A stretch of DNA of 64,000 nucleotides from Streptomyces sp. R302 (GCF_012927245.1 NZ_JABBGE010000003.1:186001-250000), one strand, 5' to 3'; counted from the first letter of the stretch, positions 40,024-47,790 are shown. The notes: generated by a model not told the origin, from the letters alone. Numbers and translations: made by a program.

Positions 40024-40041
40024 CCCCGGCTTTAGCCGGGG
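40024..40041. repeat. left-end hairpin of the IS605 element
   Basis: CCCCGGCT (40024-40031) and AGCCGGGG (40034-40041) form a perfect short-loop hairpin 61 bases beyond the tnpA stop. TnpA normally binds such hairpins in the top strand. Confidence 0.7.
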
Positions 40042-40101
40042 AATGCATCCTCGGCCCGGAGGCGTGCTGCGGCGGAGCTCGCTTCGTCTGCGAGGTGACG
40101 G

Positions 40102-40530
40102 TCAGAGCGGACGGGCCTGGCTCTCGATGTACTGACGGATTACCGTCAGCGGTGCGCCGCCGCACGAGCCCGCGAAGTACGAGCGGGACCAGAACACCGA
40201 GCCCATGCCGATCCGGTTGATGCGGCCGGTGTACTCGGCGCGCAGGTACCGAGACGAGACGCCCTTGAGCGAGTTGATCAGCTTGGACAGGGCCAGCTTC
40301 GGCGGGTAGTGGACGAGCAAGTGCACATGGTCAGCCTCGCCGTTGAACTCCCGCAGCTCCGTCTCGAACTTGCCGCACACCTCCCGCATGATCTCTTCGC
40401 ACCGTTTCAGCATGGCGTCGTCGAAGACTCCGTGCCGGTACTTCGTGACGAACACCAAGTGGGCGTGAAGGTTGCAGGTGACGTGACGACCCGTGCGTAC
40501 ACCAGGGTTTGATTCCCAGCGAGGTGACAT
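40102..40530 (-). CDS. tnpA: IS200-like transposase TnpA (HUH Y1 nuclease)
   Basis: 142 aa, full length for the family. DHVHLLVHYPP carries the HUH metal-binding pair, and VIRQYIESQ near the C-terminus has the catalytic tyrosine. HLVFVTKYRHGVFDDAML is a family landmark. It cuts and rejoins single-stranded ends of the element. ATG 40530; the first 15 residues before NLHAHLVFV are variable. Confidence 0.93.
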   Translation of the reverse strand: MSPRWESNPGVRTGRHVTCNLHAHLVFVTKYRHGVFDDAMLKRCEEIMREVCGKFETELREFNGEADHVHLLVHYPPKLALSKLINSLKGVSSRYLRAEYTGRINRIGMGSVFWSRSYFAGSCGGAPLTVIRQYIESQARPL

Positions 40531-40584
40531 ACTCCAACTGTATTGTGGTGATTGTCGAACCTTCGTGGGAAGGGGGTGGGCCGG

Positions 40585-41985
40585 ATGATCCGTGCGTACA
40601 AGTTCCTCATGCGACCCACCGTGGGCCAGGCCGCCGCGCTCGGCGAGATGCTGCGCGACCACTGCTCTCTCTATAACGGCGCCTTGCAGGAACGCCGCGA
40701 CGCCTACCTGCATACGAGCAAGACGAGCATCAAATACGGGATGCAGTCCGCGCAGCTCAAGGAGATCCGGGCGTTCGACCCCGAGCGCCAGGGCCGGTGG
40801 TCGTTCTCGTCACAGCAGGCCACACTTCGCCGTCTCGACAAGGCATTCGGCGCGTTCTTCCGCCGGATCAAGGCCGGAGACACCCCCGGCTACCCGCGCT
40901 TCCGTGGAGTCAACTGGTTCGATACGGTCGACTTCCCCAAGGACGGCGACGGTTGCCGCTGGGGCTCCACCCCGCACGACCCTGTCACCCGCGTCCGATT
41001 CCAGGGCGTCGGGCATGTCAAGGTCAACCAGCACCGGCCTGTGGTCGGCAAGGTCAAGACCGTCTCGGTCAAGCGTGAGGGGCGGCGCTGGTACGTCATC
41101 CTCACCGCCGAGCAGAGCCGGCCTGAGCCGCTTCCCGCGACGGGCAGCGTGGTTGGCATCGACATGGGCATCGCCTCGTTCCTCACCACCTCCAGCGGCG
41201 AGCACGTGGACAACCCGCGCCATGCCCGGAAGGCCGCCGCGAAGCTCGAAGCCGCCCAGCAGCAGCTCAGCCGTTTCGGGAGCGTCCGCCGGGACAAGCG
41301 GACCGGCAATCACCAACGGGCCGTACAGCGCGTTGCCGACCTGCACCGCAAGGTCCGCCGCCAGCGTCGGGACCACGCACACAAGACCGCGCTCGGTCTG
41401 GTCCGTGACCACGACCTGATAGCGCACGAGGATCTCAAGATCCGCAACATGGTCAAGACCGTCGCACCCAAGTCCGACCCGGAAAGCGAGGGCGTCTTCC
41501 TGCCCAACGGGGCCGCCGCCAAGACGGGCCTGAACCGTTCGATCTCGGATGCCGGTTGGGGGGTGTTCCTCACGATCCTCGCCAGCAAGGCTGAAAGCGC
41601 CGGCCGGGCAGTGATCGCCGTGGACCCCCGCAACACCTCTCGGACCTGCCCCGAATGCGGGCATGTCGCCAAGGAAAGCCGGCGCACCCAGGAGAAGTTC
41701 CACTGCGTTAGCTGTGGCCACCAGGCCCACGCTGACCACGTTGGGGCACTCAATGTTCTACGGGCCGGGCTGGTCCGTCGCGACGCTGACCCGGCAAAGC
41801 GAGAAGCCCCCTCATTCATGAGGGGGAGGAGTCACGAGGTCCAGCTCGGTGGGTCAGGCGTAGCGGTGGCGGGAGCTGTTGCGGCGGTAGTGGCCGTGGT
41901 CGAGGGCGAAGTGGTGGGAGACGAGCATCTGCTCGACCAGGTCGAAGGTGTCGAAGCCCACGCTGCGGCAACATGGCGCAGGTGA
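40585..41985 (+). CDS. tnpB: TnpB RNA-guided nuclease, frame extends into flanking DNA
   Basis: 466 aa from ATG 40585 with GGGAAGGGGGTGGG upstream. The wedge/REC-like region is residues 1-170, RuvC I is VGIDMGIASFLT, and RuvC II is AHEDLKIRNM. The zinc ribbon is CPECGHV...FHCVSCGHQ, and RuvC III is HADHVGALNVLRAG. The active-site Asp, Glu and Asp are all present. The frame then continues past the right-end hairpin (residues EAPSFMRG, 41807-41826) for about 50 Val/Ala-rich residues into adjoining DNA, because no stop lies before the element end. Active status is plausible. Confidence 0.9.
   Translation: MIRAYKFLMRPTVGQAAALGEMLRDHCSLYNGALQERRDAYLHTSKTSIKYGMQSAQLKEIRAFDPERQGRWSFSSQQATLRRLDKAFGAFFRRIKAGDTPGYPRFRGVNWFDTVDFPKDGDGCRWGSTPHDPVTRVRFQGVGHVKVNQHRPVVGKVKTVSVKREGRRWYVILTAEQSRPEPLPATGSVVGIDMGIASFLTTSSGEHVDNPRHARKAAAKLEAAQQQLSRFGSVRRDKRTGNHQRAVQRVADLHRKVRRQRRDHAHKTALGLVRDHDLIAHEDLKIRNMVKTVAPKSDPESEGVFLPNGAAAKTGLNRSISDAGWGVFLTILASKAESAGRAVIAVDPRNTSRTCPECGHVAKESRRTQEKFHCVSCGHQAHADHVGALNVLRAGLVRRDADPAKREAPSFMRGRSHEVQLGGSGVAVAGAVAAVVAVVEGEVVGDEHLLDQVEGVEAHAAATWRR
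41650..41832 (+). ncRNA. candidate omega RNA (reRNA) at the right end
   Basis: TnpB guide RNAs are made from the 3' end of tnpB plus the right end of the element, and the guide follows the right-end boundary. The right end here has a hairpin at 41807-41826 and the sequence AGGAGTCAC just after it, so the guide would start near 41833. The 5' limit is arbitrary. This is inferred from the family, not shown. Confidence 0.35.
41807..41826. repeat. right-end hairpin of the IS605 element
   Basis: CCCCCTCA (41807-41814), loop TTCA, TGAGGGGG (41819-41826): a perfect eight-base stem. It lies inside the tnpB reading frame. Confidence 0.75.
41854..41961 (-). CDS. short ORF or gene fragment of 35 codons
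   Basis: GTG 41961 to TGA 41854 encodes MGFDTFDLVEQMLVSHHFAL and ends NSSRHRYA, with strong Streptomyces codon bias. Its end is 21 bases from the IS605 right end. It starts 12 bases from, and opposite to, the broken gene at 41973. It may be the remnant of a longer protein disrupted by the IS. I recognise no family. Confidence 0.35.
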   Translation of the reverse strand: MGFDTFDLVEQMLVSHHFALDHGHYRRNSSRHRYA

Positions 41986-42304
41986 GCGAATCATCTGAGC
42001 AGGTGCAGTATGCGGCCCAACTCTGGCACGAACACTGCCATGTGCCCTTCCCTGCCAGCCTGCGGGGTGTCCAGTTCGGGGATACGGACATGGTGTTGCT
42101 CGACGCGGATACCGCCGGCTGCGTTCTTGCATGGCTGAACAACGGCGGCGCTCTCGACCCCCGAAGCGCACCCGCATCCTGCAAAGCTGCATCGAGGGCC
42201 TGGACGGAGTCATCCCTCAGATCAACGAACCCGCAGGAACCCCGTACTACGAGCGCCTGCGCCAGCTCGCCCTACTCGTGGCAAGGAGATCCAGAACCAA
42301 ATGA
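41973..42304 (+). pseudogene. frameshifted small gene of unknown function
   Basis: The first frame gives MAQVSESSEQVQYAAQLWHE through CVLAWLNNGGALDP. After a C-run near 42158-42162 sense continues one frame away as KRTRILQSCIEGLDGVIPQI through LLVARRSRTK and a TGA at 42302. One added C would join them into a protein of about 110 aa. It is a recent pseudogene or an assembly error. No family was recognised. Codon bias is normal in both halves. Confidence 0.65.
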
Positions 42305-42326
42305 GACGACATCTCAGGCTCGCGCC

Positions 42327-42722
42327 ATGACGATCACCTATGAGTGGCGGGGCGGGTTCGGCGATGTCGAGCTCAACGCGCTGCACGCGGAGGGCTTCGG
42401 GCATCCGGCGCTGGACGTCGACTGGCGGGCGCGGGTGGGGCGCCACAGTCTCGGCTGGGTCTGCGCGCGCGAGGGCGGTGACCTCGTCGGCTTCGTCAAC
42501 GTCGTGTGGGACGGCGGCGGGCACGCGTTCCTCCTCGACACCGTGGTCGCGGGAGAGCGTCGCCGGTCGGGGATCGGGGCGGAGCTCGTCGCGGAGGCCG
42601 CCCGGCAGGCGCGGGCGGCCGGATGCGAATGGCTCCACGTGGACTTCGAGGACGACCTGCGGTCGTTCTACGTCGAGGCCTGCGGATTCAGGCCGACGGC
42701 GGCCGGCCTTCTCGCGCTCTGA
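42327..42722 (+). CDS. GNAT-family N-acetyltransferase
   Basis: 131 aa. AGERRRSGIGAELVAEAARQ holds the acetyl-CoA-binding motif A, and LHVDFEDDLRSFYVEACGFR is motif B. The small size is typical of single-domain GNATs. ATG 42327 is 22 bases after the stop of the preceding broken gene. Substrate unknown. Confidence 0.88.
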   Translation: MTITYEWRGGFGDVELNALHAEGFGHPALDVDWRARVGRHSLGWVCAREGGDLVGFVNVVWDGGGHAFLLDTVVAGERRRSGIGAELVAEAARQARAAGCEWLHVDFEDDLRSFYVEACGFRPTAAGLLAL

Positions 42723-43078
42723 CGGGCCCAGGCGTCGTCGTCCGCTCGTATCCATCAGCATGAGCGGCTGCGGCCGCATGTTCTCCGGCCCGTGTACCGG
42801 GGGGTGGGGCGTGGGTCGCGCCGCAGCGGTCGGCGAGGAAGCATGCGCCCACCCTGCGTCCTCGCGGAGATTCCGGGGACTTGTCACGACTTTTTTCGGG
42901 CGTTTCGGTAGGTCTGGCGCCTTGGTGTCGGTTCGCGACGAAGCGGGATGAAAATCAGTCATAGTCACGCGATGTGGTGCCGTGGTGTGAACGAACTGCG
43001 TAGGTTCTGGGCTCGGTTCGGGGGGTCCTGTGACCGTCCGGCCGAAGGGTTCGTCCACTGCAAACGGAGGGGAATCGC
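42723..43078. other. 356-bp intergenic region
   Basis: No credible gene. A T-run (CGACTTTTTTCG, about 42889-42900) after a GC stretch may end the GNAT transcript. An AT-rich patch (GATGAAAATCAGTCATAGTC, about 42950) is a candidate promoter for the gene at 43079. Confidence 0.45.
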
Positions 43079-43378
43079 ATGGCTGACATCGACCTCGGCG
43101 TGGCATCCGACTGGGACGAGGGGGACACCCACGGCCGCGTGACGCTGCGGCAGAACCAGGTCTACCCGACCTCGCCCAAGAAGGACGTGCTCATCAGCTC
43201 CCCGGTGAGCATCGAGCTGTCCGTGAACACGAACCACTCCTCCTCCCAGGAGGCGGACAAGATCTACTTCACGACCCACCACGGCTCCACGAAGAAGATC
43301 ATCGCCGTGCTCGACTCCGACGGGAACCTGCACATCGCCGGCCGCCTGATCACCGAGCAGAAGGACCTGGGCTACTAA
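43079..43378 (+). CDS. conserved 99-aa protein (possibly DUF6342)
   Basis: It starts MADIDLGVASDWDEGDTHGR and has the stretch SPVSIELSVNTNHSSSQEAD and GSTKKIIAVLDSDGNLHIAG. It is soluble with beta-strand-rich alternation, with no signal peptide or cysteine. Lys/Ser/Ile content is higher than in most neighbours. ATG 43079 follows GGAGGGG. I recall a Streptomyces-restricted family, tentatively DUF6342; no function is known. Confidence 0.75.
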   Translation: MADIDLGVASDWDEGDTHGRVTLRQNQVYPTSPKKDVLISSPVSIELSVNTNHSSSQEADKIYFTTHHGSTKKIIAVLDSDGNLHIAGRLITEQKDLGY

Positions 43379-43382
43379 GCGG

Positions 43383-43425
43383 CTCTAGGGCGGATCCTAG
43401 GCGGGCCCTAGGCGGGTCCTAGGCG
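43383..43425. repeat. short tandem CCTAGGCGGG repeats
   Basis: Four copies of CTAGGGCGG/CTAGGCGGG spaced 11-12 bases follow the stop of the 99-aa gene. It lies between convergent genes and may contribute to termination. Confidence 0.6.
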
Positions 43426-43470
43426 GCCCGAGGGGTGCGGCGGTCACCGGCCGCCGTACCCCGTACGGAC

Positions 43471-44211
43471 TTACGGCTTGTGGGTCACCCAGAGCAGCTC
43501 CGCCGGCCAGTGGTGTGCCCAGTCGGGTGGGTCGGTCTCGTTGTAGCCGTTGGGGATGCCGGGCTCGGGGCGGGGCTCGATGAGGTCGTCGATGACGAGG
43601 CCCGCCCCGCGCAGCACCCGGATCCAGTCGCCGTAGGTGAGCTGATAGCTGGTCGCGCCGTCGCCCTCGGCGATGGCGTCCAGTCCGAAGTAGTCCTTCT
43701 GCAGGGTCGTGGTCACGCGCTCGGCGGCCTCGTCGTAGCAGGCCTCGAACCACGGGCTGGCCACGTTGAACACCAGTCGCCCGCCCCGGCGCAGCACCCG
43801 CGCGGCCTGCGGCACGGCGACATGCGGTGGCGCCCAGCTGAGCCCGCCGAAGTCGCAGAAGACCAGGTCGAAGCTCTCGGCGGCGAAGGGGAGCCGCTCG
43901 GCCGCGCCCTGTACCAGCGGATAGCGGGATGGTCCCATCGTGTGCCGGGCTGCGGCGAGTTGGGACTCGGACAGGTCCATGCCGACCACGTGGGCGCCCT
44001 CGGCGGCGAGCGCCCTGGACCACTGGCCGGCCCCGCAGCCGAGTTCGAGGACGCGCTTCCCGGCGACGTCCCCGAGGGCGTCCAGCTGCGCGTCGGGTAC
44101 GGAGTGCATGCCCCACAGCCGGGGCGCGGCACCGATCTGCGGATCGTGCTCCCGCTGGTAGGAGCCGCTGATCCGGTTCCAGAGCCGCCGGTTGGCGGAG
44201 ATGCTGTCCAC
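43471..44211 (-). CDS. SAM-dependent methyltransferase
   Basis: 246 aa, class I Rossmann fold. Motif I is VLELGCGAGQWSRAL, the acidic turn is VVGMDLSESQL, and FDLVFCDFGGLSWAPP is motif II/III. Trp and aromatic residues in the C-terminal half (YGDWIRVLRGAGLVIDDLIE) are of the UbiE/small-molecule type. GTG 44211 with GGAG seven bases upstream. Substrate unknown. Confidence 0.88.
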   Translation of the reverse strand: MDSISANRRLWNRISGSYQREHDPQIGAAPRLWGMHSVPDAQLDALGDVAGKRVLELGCGAGQWSRALAAEGAHVVGMDLSESQLAAARHTMGPSRYPLVQGAAERLPFAAESFDLVFCDFGGLSWAPPHVAVPQAARVLRRGGRLVFNVASPWFEACYDEAAERVTTTLQKDYFGLDAIAEGDGATSYQLTYGDWIRVLRGAGLVIDDLIEPRPEPGIPNGYNETDPPDWAHHWPAELLWVTHKP

Positions 44212-44288
44212 GTACGGACTCCAACACCGCCCGCCGGAAGCGGTCAACACGATTTCCGGCGTGACCAGGGGCCACCCTGAACGACTCC

Positions 44289-44539
44289 GGGCTCATCCCT
44301 TCCTCCGCGCCGCCTACCCGGAGATGTACGAGGTCGCCGGCCGCGGCCCGCTCACCTTCACCGGGCCCGCCTTCGTCCGCTTCCACGGAGGGTGCGACGA
44401 CGAGAACGAGGCCCTGCCCGAGGGCATGGTCGTGCCCGAAACCGCGTTCCCGCAGATCCTCGGCGCGTACGACGCCGTCGCCAACTGGATCACCGAGCAC
44501 GACTTCGCCTGGCCGATCGACGAACCCGCCGACGGCTGA
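44289..44539 (+). pseudogene. fragment of a GyrI-like effector-binding protein
   Basis: The frame reads AYPEMYEVAGRGPLTFTGPA, VRFHGGCDDENEALPEGMVV and AYDAVANWITEHDFAWP, i.e. parts of a GyrI-like (AraC effector-binding) domain. The start and internal pieces are missing, so it looks like a remnant. It overlaps nothing credible on the other strand. Confidence 0.5.
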
Positions 44540-44549
44540 GCCGTGCGGA

Positions 44550-45185
44550 TTACGGGCCGGGGGGTCGCATCGCTGAGCGGGCGAGGCGGATCAGCCCGGC
44601 CCGGATCCGTTCTTCGCCGAGTTCCGGCAGCAGCGCGGCCACGTGCTCGGCGGCCAGCCCGGCGAGCAGGGCGTGCGCGGTGTGTTCGGGGTCGGGCGTG
44701 GCGCCCGTGCCCAGCAGGATCGCCGCGTGGCGGTGCCAGAACCGGTACGCCCCGATCCGGTACCGGGCGCCGACCGCGGCGGTCTCCGAGGTGCGGACGA
44801 GAGCCAGGTTCTCCAGCAGGTAGTCGAGATAGGCGTCGACGAACGCGCTGAGCCGCTCCTCCGCGGCGGCTCCAGGGCCCAGCGGCGGCGGTCCGTGCAG
44901 GATCGCCTCCTGCAGGACGCGTTCCCGGGCGTCGAGGAGTGCGGCGGCGAGCCCGGACTTGTCGCCGAAGCGCCGGTACAGGGTGCCCTTGCCGACACCG
45001 GCGGCCTCGGCCACCTGGTCCATGGAGACCGCTTCCACCCCGTGCTCGGCGAACAGCCGCGCGGCCGCCTCCAGCACGGCGGCACGGTTGCGTGCCGAGC
45101 GCGCCTGCTCCTTGGGCGGTGGGGTGCGCAGGAGTTCCAGCAGCATTGCAGAATCGGACTGCGGTCCGTTACTGTCGTGAGCCAT
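44550..45185 (-). CDS. TetR-family transcriptional regulator
   Basis: 211 aa. Helix-turn-helix AVSMDQVAEAAGVGKGTLYR (residues 52-71) follows a tail of about 30 residues. The C-terminal ligand domain (ERLSAFVDAYLDYLLENLAL) is helical. It diverges from the rhodanese gene, and two CGGAC-type palindromes lie over its start, one within its first codons. Autoregulation with control of the rhodanese gene is likely. Confidence 0.92.
   Translation of the reverse strand: MAHDSNGPQSDSAMLLELLRTPPPKEQARSARNRAAVLEAAARLFAEHGVEAVSMDQVAEAAGVGKGTLYRRFGDKSGLAAALLDARERVLQEAILHGPPPLGPGAAAEERLSAFVDAYLDYLLENLALVRTSETAAVGARYRIGAYRFWHRHAAILLGTGATPDPEHTAHALLAGLAAEHVAALLPELGEERIRAGLIRLARSAMRPPGP
45155..45168. promoter_or_regulatory. 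second TetR-operator-like palindrome inside the tetR gene
   Basis: CGGACTGCGGTCCG: five-base arms identical to those of the operator at 45189, 34 bases away. It lies within the first ten codons of the tetR gene. Confidence 0.5.
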
Positions 45186-45188
45186 GAC

Positions 45189-45202
45189 CGGACTATAGTC
45201 CG
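45189..45202. promoter_or_regulatory. TetR operator candidate
   Basis: CGGACTATAGTCCG is a perfect 14-bp palindrome between the divergent tetR and rhodanese genes, four bases upstream of the tetR ATG. Confidence 0.75.
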
Positions 45203-45227
45203 ATTCCTGGAAGGCAGGGGTATAGGC

Positions 45228-45554
45228 ATGACCGCACTCATCACGCGAGACGAACTCAAGGCAGCCATGGACGCGGGCGGCGTGACCGTCGTCGACACCC
45301 TGGGCGGCGAGTACTACGCCAAGCAGCACCTGCCCGGTGCGCTCGAACTGGTCCCGGCCGACGTCGACGCCCGGGCGTCCGCCCTGCTCCCCGACCGCGA
45401 CGCCGCGATCGTCACCTACTGCTCCAACCCGGCGTGCCCCAACAGCGGACAGGTCGCCGACCGGCTCACCGCACTCGGGTACGCCAATGTCCGCAAGTAC
45501 CGCGAGGGCATCCAGGACTGGGTGGAGGCGGGGCTCCCTACTGAGTCCGCGTGA
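45228..45554 (+). CDS. rhodanese-like domain protein
   Basis: 108 aa, single domain. The active-site loop is TYCSNPACPNSG with the catalytic cysteine, and the end is YREGIQDWVEAGLP. It transfers sulfur to a thiol acceptor or acts in persulfide chemistry. Regulated by the divergent TetR gene. ATG 45228 with GGAAGGCAGGGG upstream. Confidence 0.92.
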   Translation: MTALITRDELKAAMDAGGVTVVDTLGGEYYAKQHLPGALELVPADVDARASALLPDRDAAIVTYCSNPACPNSGQVADRLTALGYANVRKYREGIQDWVEAGLPTESA

Positions 45555-45562
45555 CCCCACCT

Positions 45563-45586
45563 GGGGGGAGGGGGAGGGGGAGGGGG
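45563..45586 (+). other. potential G-quadruplex
   Basis: Four G-runs (six, five, five, five bases) separated by single A residues lie just after the rhodanese stop. Short loops make a very stable G4 possible on the coding strand, about 150 bp upstream of the HTH-DUF5753 gene. Confidence 0.6.
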
Positions 45587-45739
45587 TTCGAGAAACCCTG
45601 CCCTCCCCCCGGGCGGCCGCACACATCCGGGCGCCAACTTCCCTCGAACGGGCGGCGGTTATCCGATTCCGGGTCCGCGCAGGGTCATCCTCTGGCTACC
45701 CTCGGCTACGAGCCGACCGTGTGGGGGTGCCTTCTCGTG

Positions 45740-46567
45740 GTGAACATCCGCAGCCTTGATCCGTCCGCCTCGCCGCTGGACTACTACGGGTCCGAACTCC
45801 GGCGCCTCAGAGAAGAAGCCGGCCTGAGCCAGACACAGCTCGGCAAGATCGTCTTCTGTACGGGATCCCTGGTCGGCCAGATCGAGACCGCGCACAAGGT
45901 CCCCACCCGCGAGTTCTCCGAACGCATCGACGCGGCGCTGATGACGGGCGGGCTGTTCACGCGGCTGGTGGGGCTGGTGCTGCGGAGCCAGCTGCCGAGC
46001 TGGTTCCAGGAGTTCGCGGAGATGGAGGCGCAGGCGGCGTACATCTCGACGTACCAGTCGCAGATGGTTTACGGCCTGCTCCAGACGGAGGCGTACGCCC
46101 GGGCGGTGCTGAGCGTCGAGCAGACGGATCGGCTTGAAGAGTTGCTCGCTGCGCGCATGGAGCGGCAGCGAATCCTGCGGCGCGAGCACCCCCCGGTGCT
46201 TTGTGTGGTGCTCGACGAGGCCATGCTGCACCGGGAGATCGGTGGCCCGGAGGTCATGCGTGCACAGCTGGAACATCTACTGAGCTTCGCCCACGAGCCG
46301 TGGGTGCAGATCCAGGTCCTGCCTAACGAGGTGGGCGAGCACCCGGGCCTCTTGGGTTCCTTCACCCTTCTGCGGTTCGATAAGGACCCCGACCTCTTCT
46401 ACTGCGAGAGTTACGACTCCGGTCACATGACCGCGAATTCCTGCGTGATCAGGGAACGTTCCGTCGGTTACGCTCGCCTCCAGGCGATGGCCGCCTCCCC
46501 GAAGGGGTCGGCCGAGCTGATCGCGCGCGTCATGGAGGAACGATATGGACCCGGTGCAGTGGCGTAA
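45740..46567 (+). CDS. HTH XRE-type regulator with DUF5753 domain (WhiJ-like)
   Basis: 275 aa. Residues 15-60 are an XRE helix-turn-helix (LRRLREEAGLSQTQLGKIVF), and residues 90-260 are the DUF5753 domain (AYISTYQSQMVYGLLQTEAY, LLSFAHEPWVQIQVLPNEVG). It is paired with a DUF397 gene that overlaps its end, the WhiJ/AbaA-type arrangement known in Streptomyces development. The regulator probably binds DNA and is modulated by its DUF397 partner. GTG 45740; GTG 45737 is equally possible. Confidence 0.9.
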   Translation: MNIRSLDPSASPLDYYGSELRRLREEAGLSQTQLGKIVFCTGSLVGQIETAHKVPTREFSERIDAALMTGGLFTRLVGLVLRSQLPSWFQEFAEMEAQAAYISTYQSQMVYGLLQTEAYARAVLSVEQTDRLEELLAARMERQRILRREHPPVLCVVLDEAMLHREIGGPEVMRAQLEHLLSFAHEPWVQIQVLPNEVGEHPGLLGSFTLLRFDKDPDLFYCESYDSGHMTANSCVIRERSVGYARLQAMAASPKGSAELIARVMEERYGPGAVA

Positions 46568-46802
46568 GTCGTCGTACAGCGGCCCGAGCGGCGGCGAGTG
46601 CATCGAATGCGCCCCCCTCGGCACCGCCTCCTGGCGCAAGTCCTCCCACAGCGGCTCCAATGGCGGCGAGTGCATCGAAGTGGCCGACCTCGCTCCCCAC
46701 GTAGCCGTCCGTGACTCCAAGGTCCCCGCCGGCCCGCACTTCCTGGCCACTCCCACCGCGTTCGCGGTGTTCGTGGAGGCTGCTGCTCAGGGGCGTATCT
46801 GA
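46545..46802 (+). CDS. DUF397 protein with two internal repeats
   Basis: 85 aa. WRKSSYSGPSGGECIE and WRKSSHSGSNGGECIEVADL show two copies of the DUF397 N-terminal motif; only the second runs into the normal C-terminal part (HVAVRDSKVPAGPHF). This looks like an internal duplication. It overlaps the regulator by 23 bases and is the predicted partner/antagonist. Confidence 0.92.
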   Translation: MDPVQWRKSSYSGPSGGECIECAPLGTASWRKSSHSGSNGGECIEVADLAPHVAVRDSKVPAGPHFLATPTAFAVFVEAAAQGRI

Positions 46803-46887
46803 ACGGCCCCTCACCACCTGTTCCTGCTGCGGTAGCCCGAGTTGGTGCTCGGGGCGGATCAGGGACGGCGAGGAGCTGCCGTACCTC

Positions 46888-47333
46888 GTGGAGGGGCACG
46901 GGCCGGAGGCCGTACGCCTGATCAGGGAGGTCTGGGACCGGGACTACGTGCTCGCCCGCTTCCCGCACCCGCTGCCGGTCGCGGTCCGGACGGATCTCGG
47001 TGACGGGTGGTCGGTGGAGCGGTCGGCCGGGTTTTTGGCGACGCTGTTCCAGGACACGGAGCAGGGGCGCGCGCCCGAGGACTTCCTCGCCGCGCTGATG
47101 GGTGAGGTTCCCGAGGTGCCGGAGGGGCTGGAGCTCCGGGAGTGGCTGGCGGACGGCGGGGTCCGGTACGCGTTCTGGTTCATGCCGGAGGGCACGGGGC
47201 GGACGCGGCACGAGCTGACGGCGTACGCGGTCGAGCCCGACGGCTCGGCGGCGGGCTGTTCTGCTCGTACGAGGAGGCGGGGCAGCAGGCCTGGGCCCGG
47301 CACGTCTGGCACTCGATGCGGCGGGAGCGGTAG
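46888..47333 (+). pseudogene. frameshifted gene of unknown function
   Basis: Reading frame 46888 on gives VEGHGPEAVRLIREVWDRDY through AYAVEPDGSAAG. After a G-run near 47248-47254 the following codons make sense only one frame away (LFCSYEEAGQQAWARHVWHS, MRRER, stop 47331). One missing G explains it. It was about 150 aa when intact. The start is unclear; a cysteine-containing stretch upstream may belong to it. No family recognised. Confidence 0.6.
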
Positions 47334-47339
47334 GCGTTT

Positions 47340-47768
47340 CGGGTTTCCCGGGTGGCCCGGCTTCGTGGGTGTCGGGTGCGGCCGCCCTCTTCTCCGAGAG
47401 TCACGCCTTCCGGCGGCGCGTCAAGGGCGCCTACGGCGTCGCTACGCGATGGGCTACGCCCACCCTTGACCCGCCACCTCCAGGCGTGCAGGAAAACTCG
47501 GAGGGCGGCCCGGGGGAACGGGCCCACGCCAACGGACCGGTTAACGGCCGGTCCGCGTGGGCGCCTGACGGCCGGTGGGAGGGGGGCCGGGTATCGCTCC
47601 CGCCTGATCATGTCCGCACGCCGGTGGGGTGGGGCTCGGCCAGTGGCGCGCGCCGGTGGGACTGTGTCCGTCGGTTCGGGGTGCGCGGCCGTTGAATGGG
47701 GTGCCCAATCCCTGCTCAGCGGCATTCCGCCGTCCGACGGCCGGGATTCAAGCCCCGCTGGTCACTGT
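47340..47768 (+). repeat. structured repeat element, copy A
   Basis: Identical, as far as can be read, to the reverse complement of 50214-50642 over about 417 bp. Blocks: a terminator-like GCGGCCGCCCTCTTCTCCG arm, an internal inverted repeat GTCAAGGG (47420-47427)/CCCTTGAC (47463-47470), a GGCCGGGTATCGCTCCCGCC block, and a core beginning GGGGTGCCCAATCCCTGC with AATCCC/GGGATT and GCGG/CCGC pairings. There are no convincing genes within it. Confidence 0.88.
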
Positions 47769-47790
47769 GGGTGGGGTCTCTTGGGGGCGA

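Larger units (their letters stand above)
40021..41832. mobile_element. IS200/IS605-family insertion sequence with divergent tnpA and tnpB
   Basis: The element contains an HUH-type transposase gene (tnpA) on the minus strand and a TnpB gene on the plus strand, sharing a 54-bp divergent promoter region. Hairpins lie at both ends, as expected for Y1-transposase substrates: left end 40024-40041, right end 41807-41826. No terminal inverted repeats or target duplications are expected for this family. The exact cleavage sites are not determined. Confidence 0.85.

Noticed and set aside
42222..43106. Minus-strand frame opposite the GNAT gene and the intergenic region
   Set aside because: No conserved motif; explained by the GNAT gene's codon bias.
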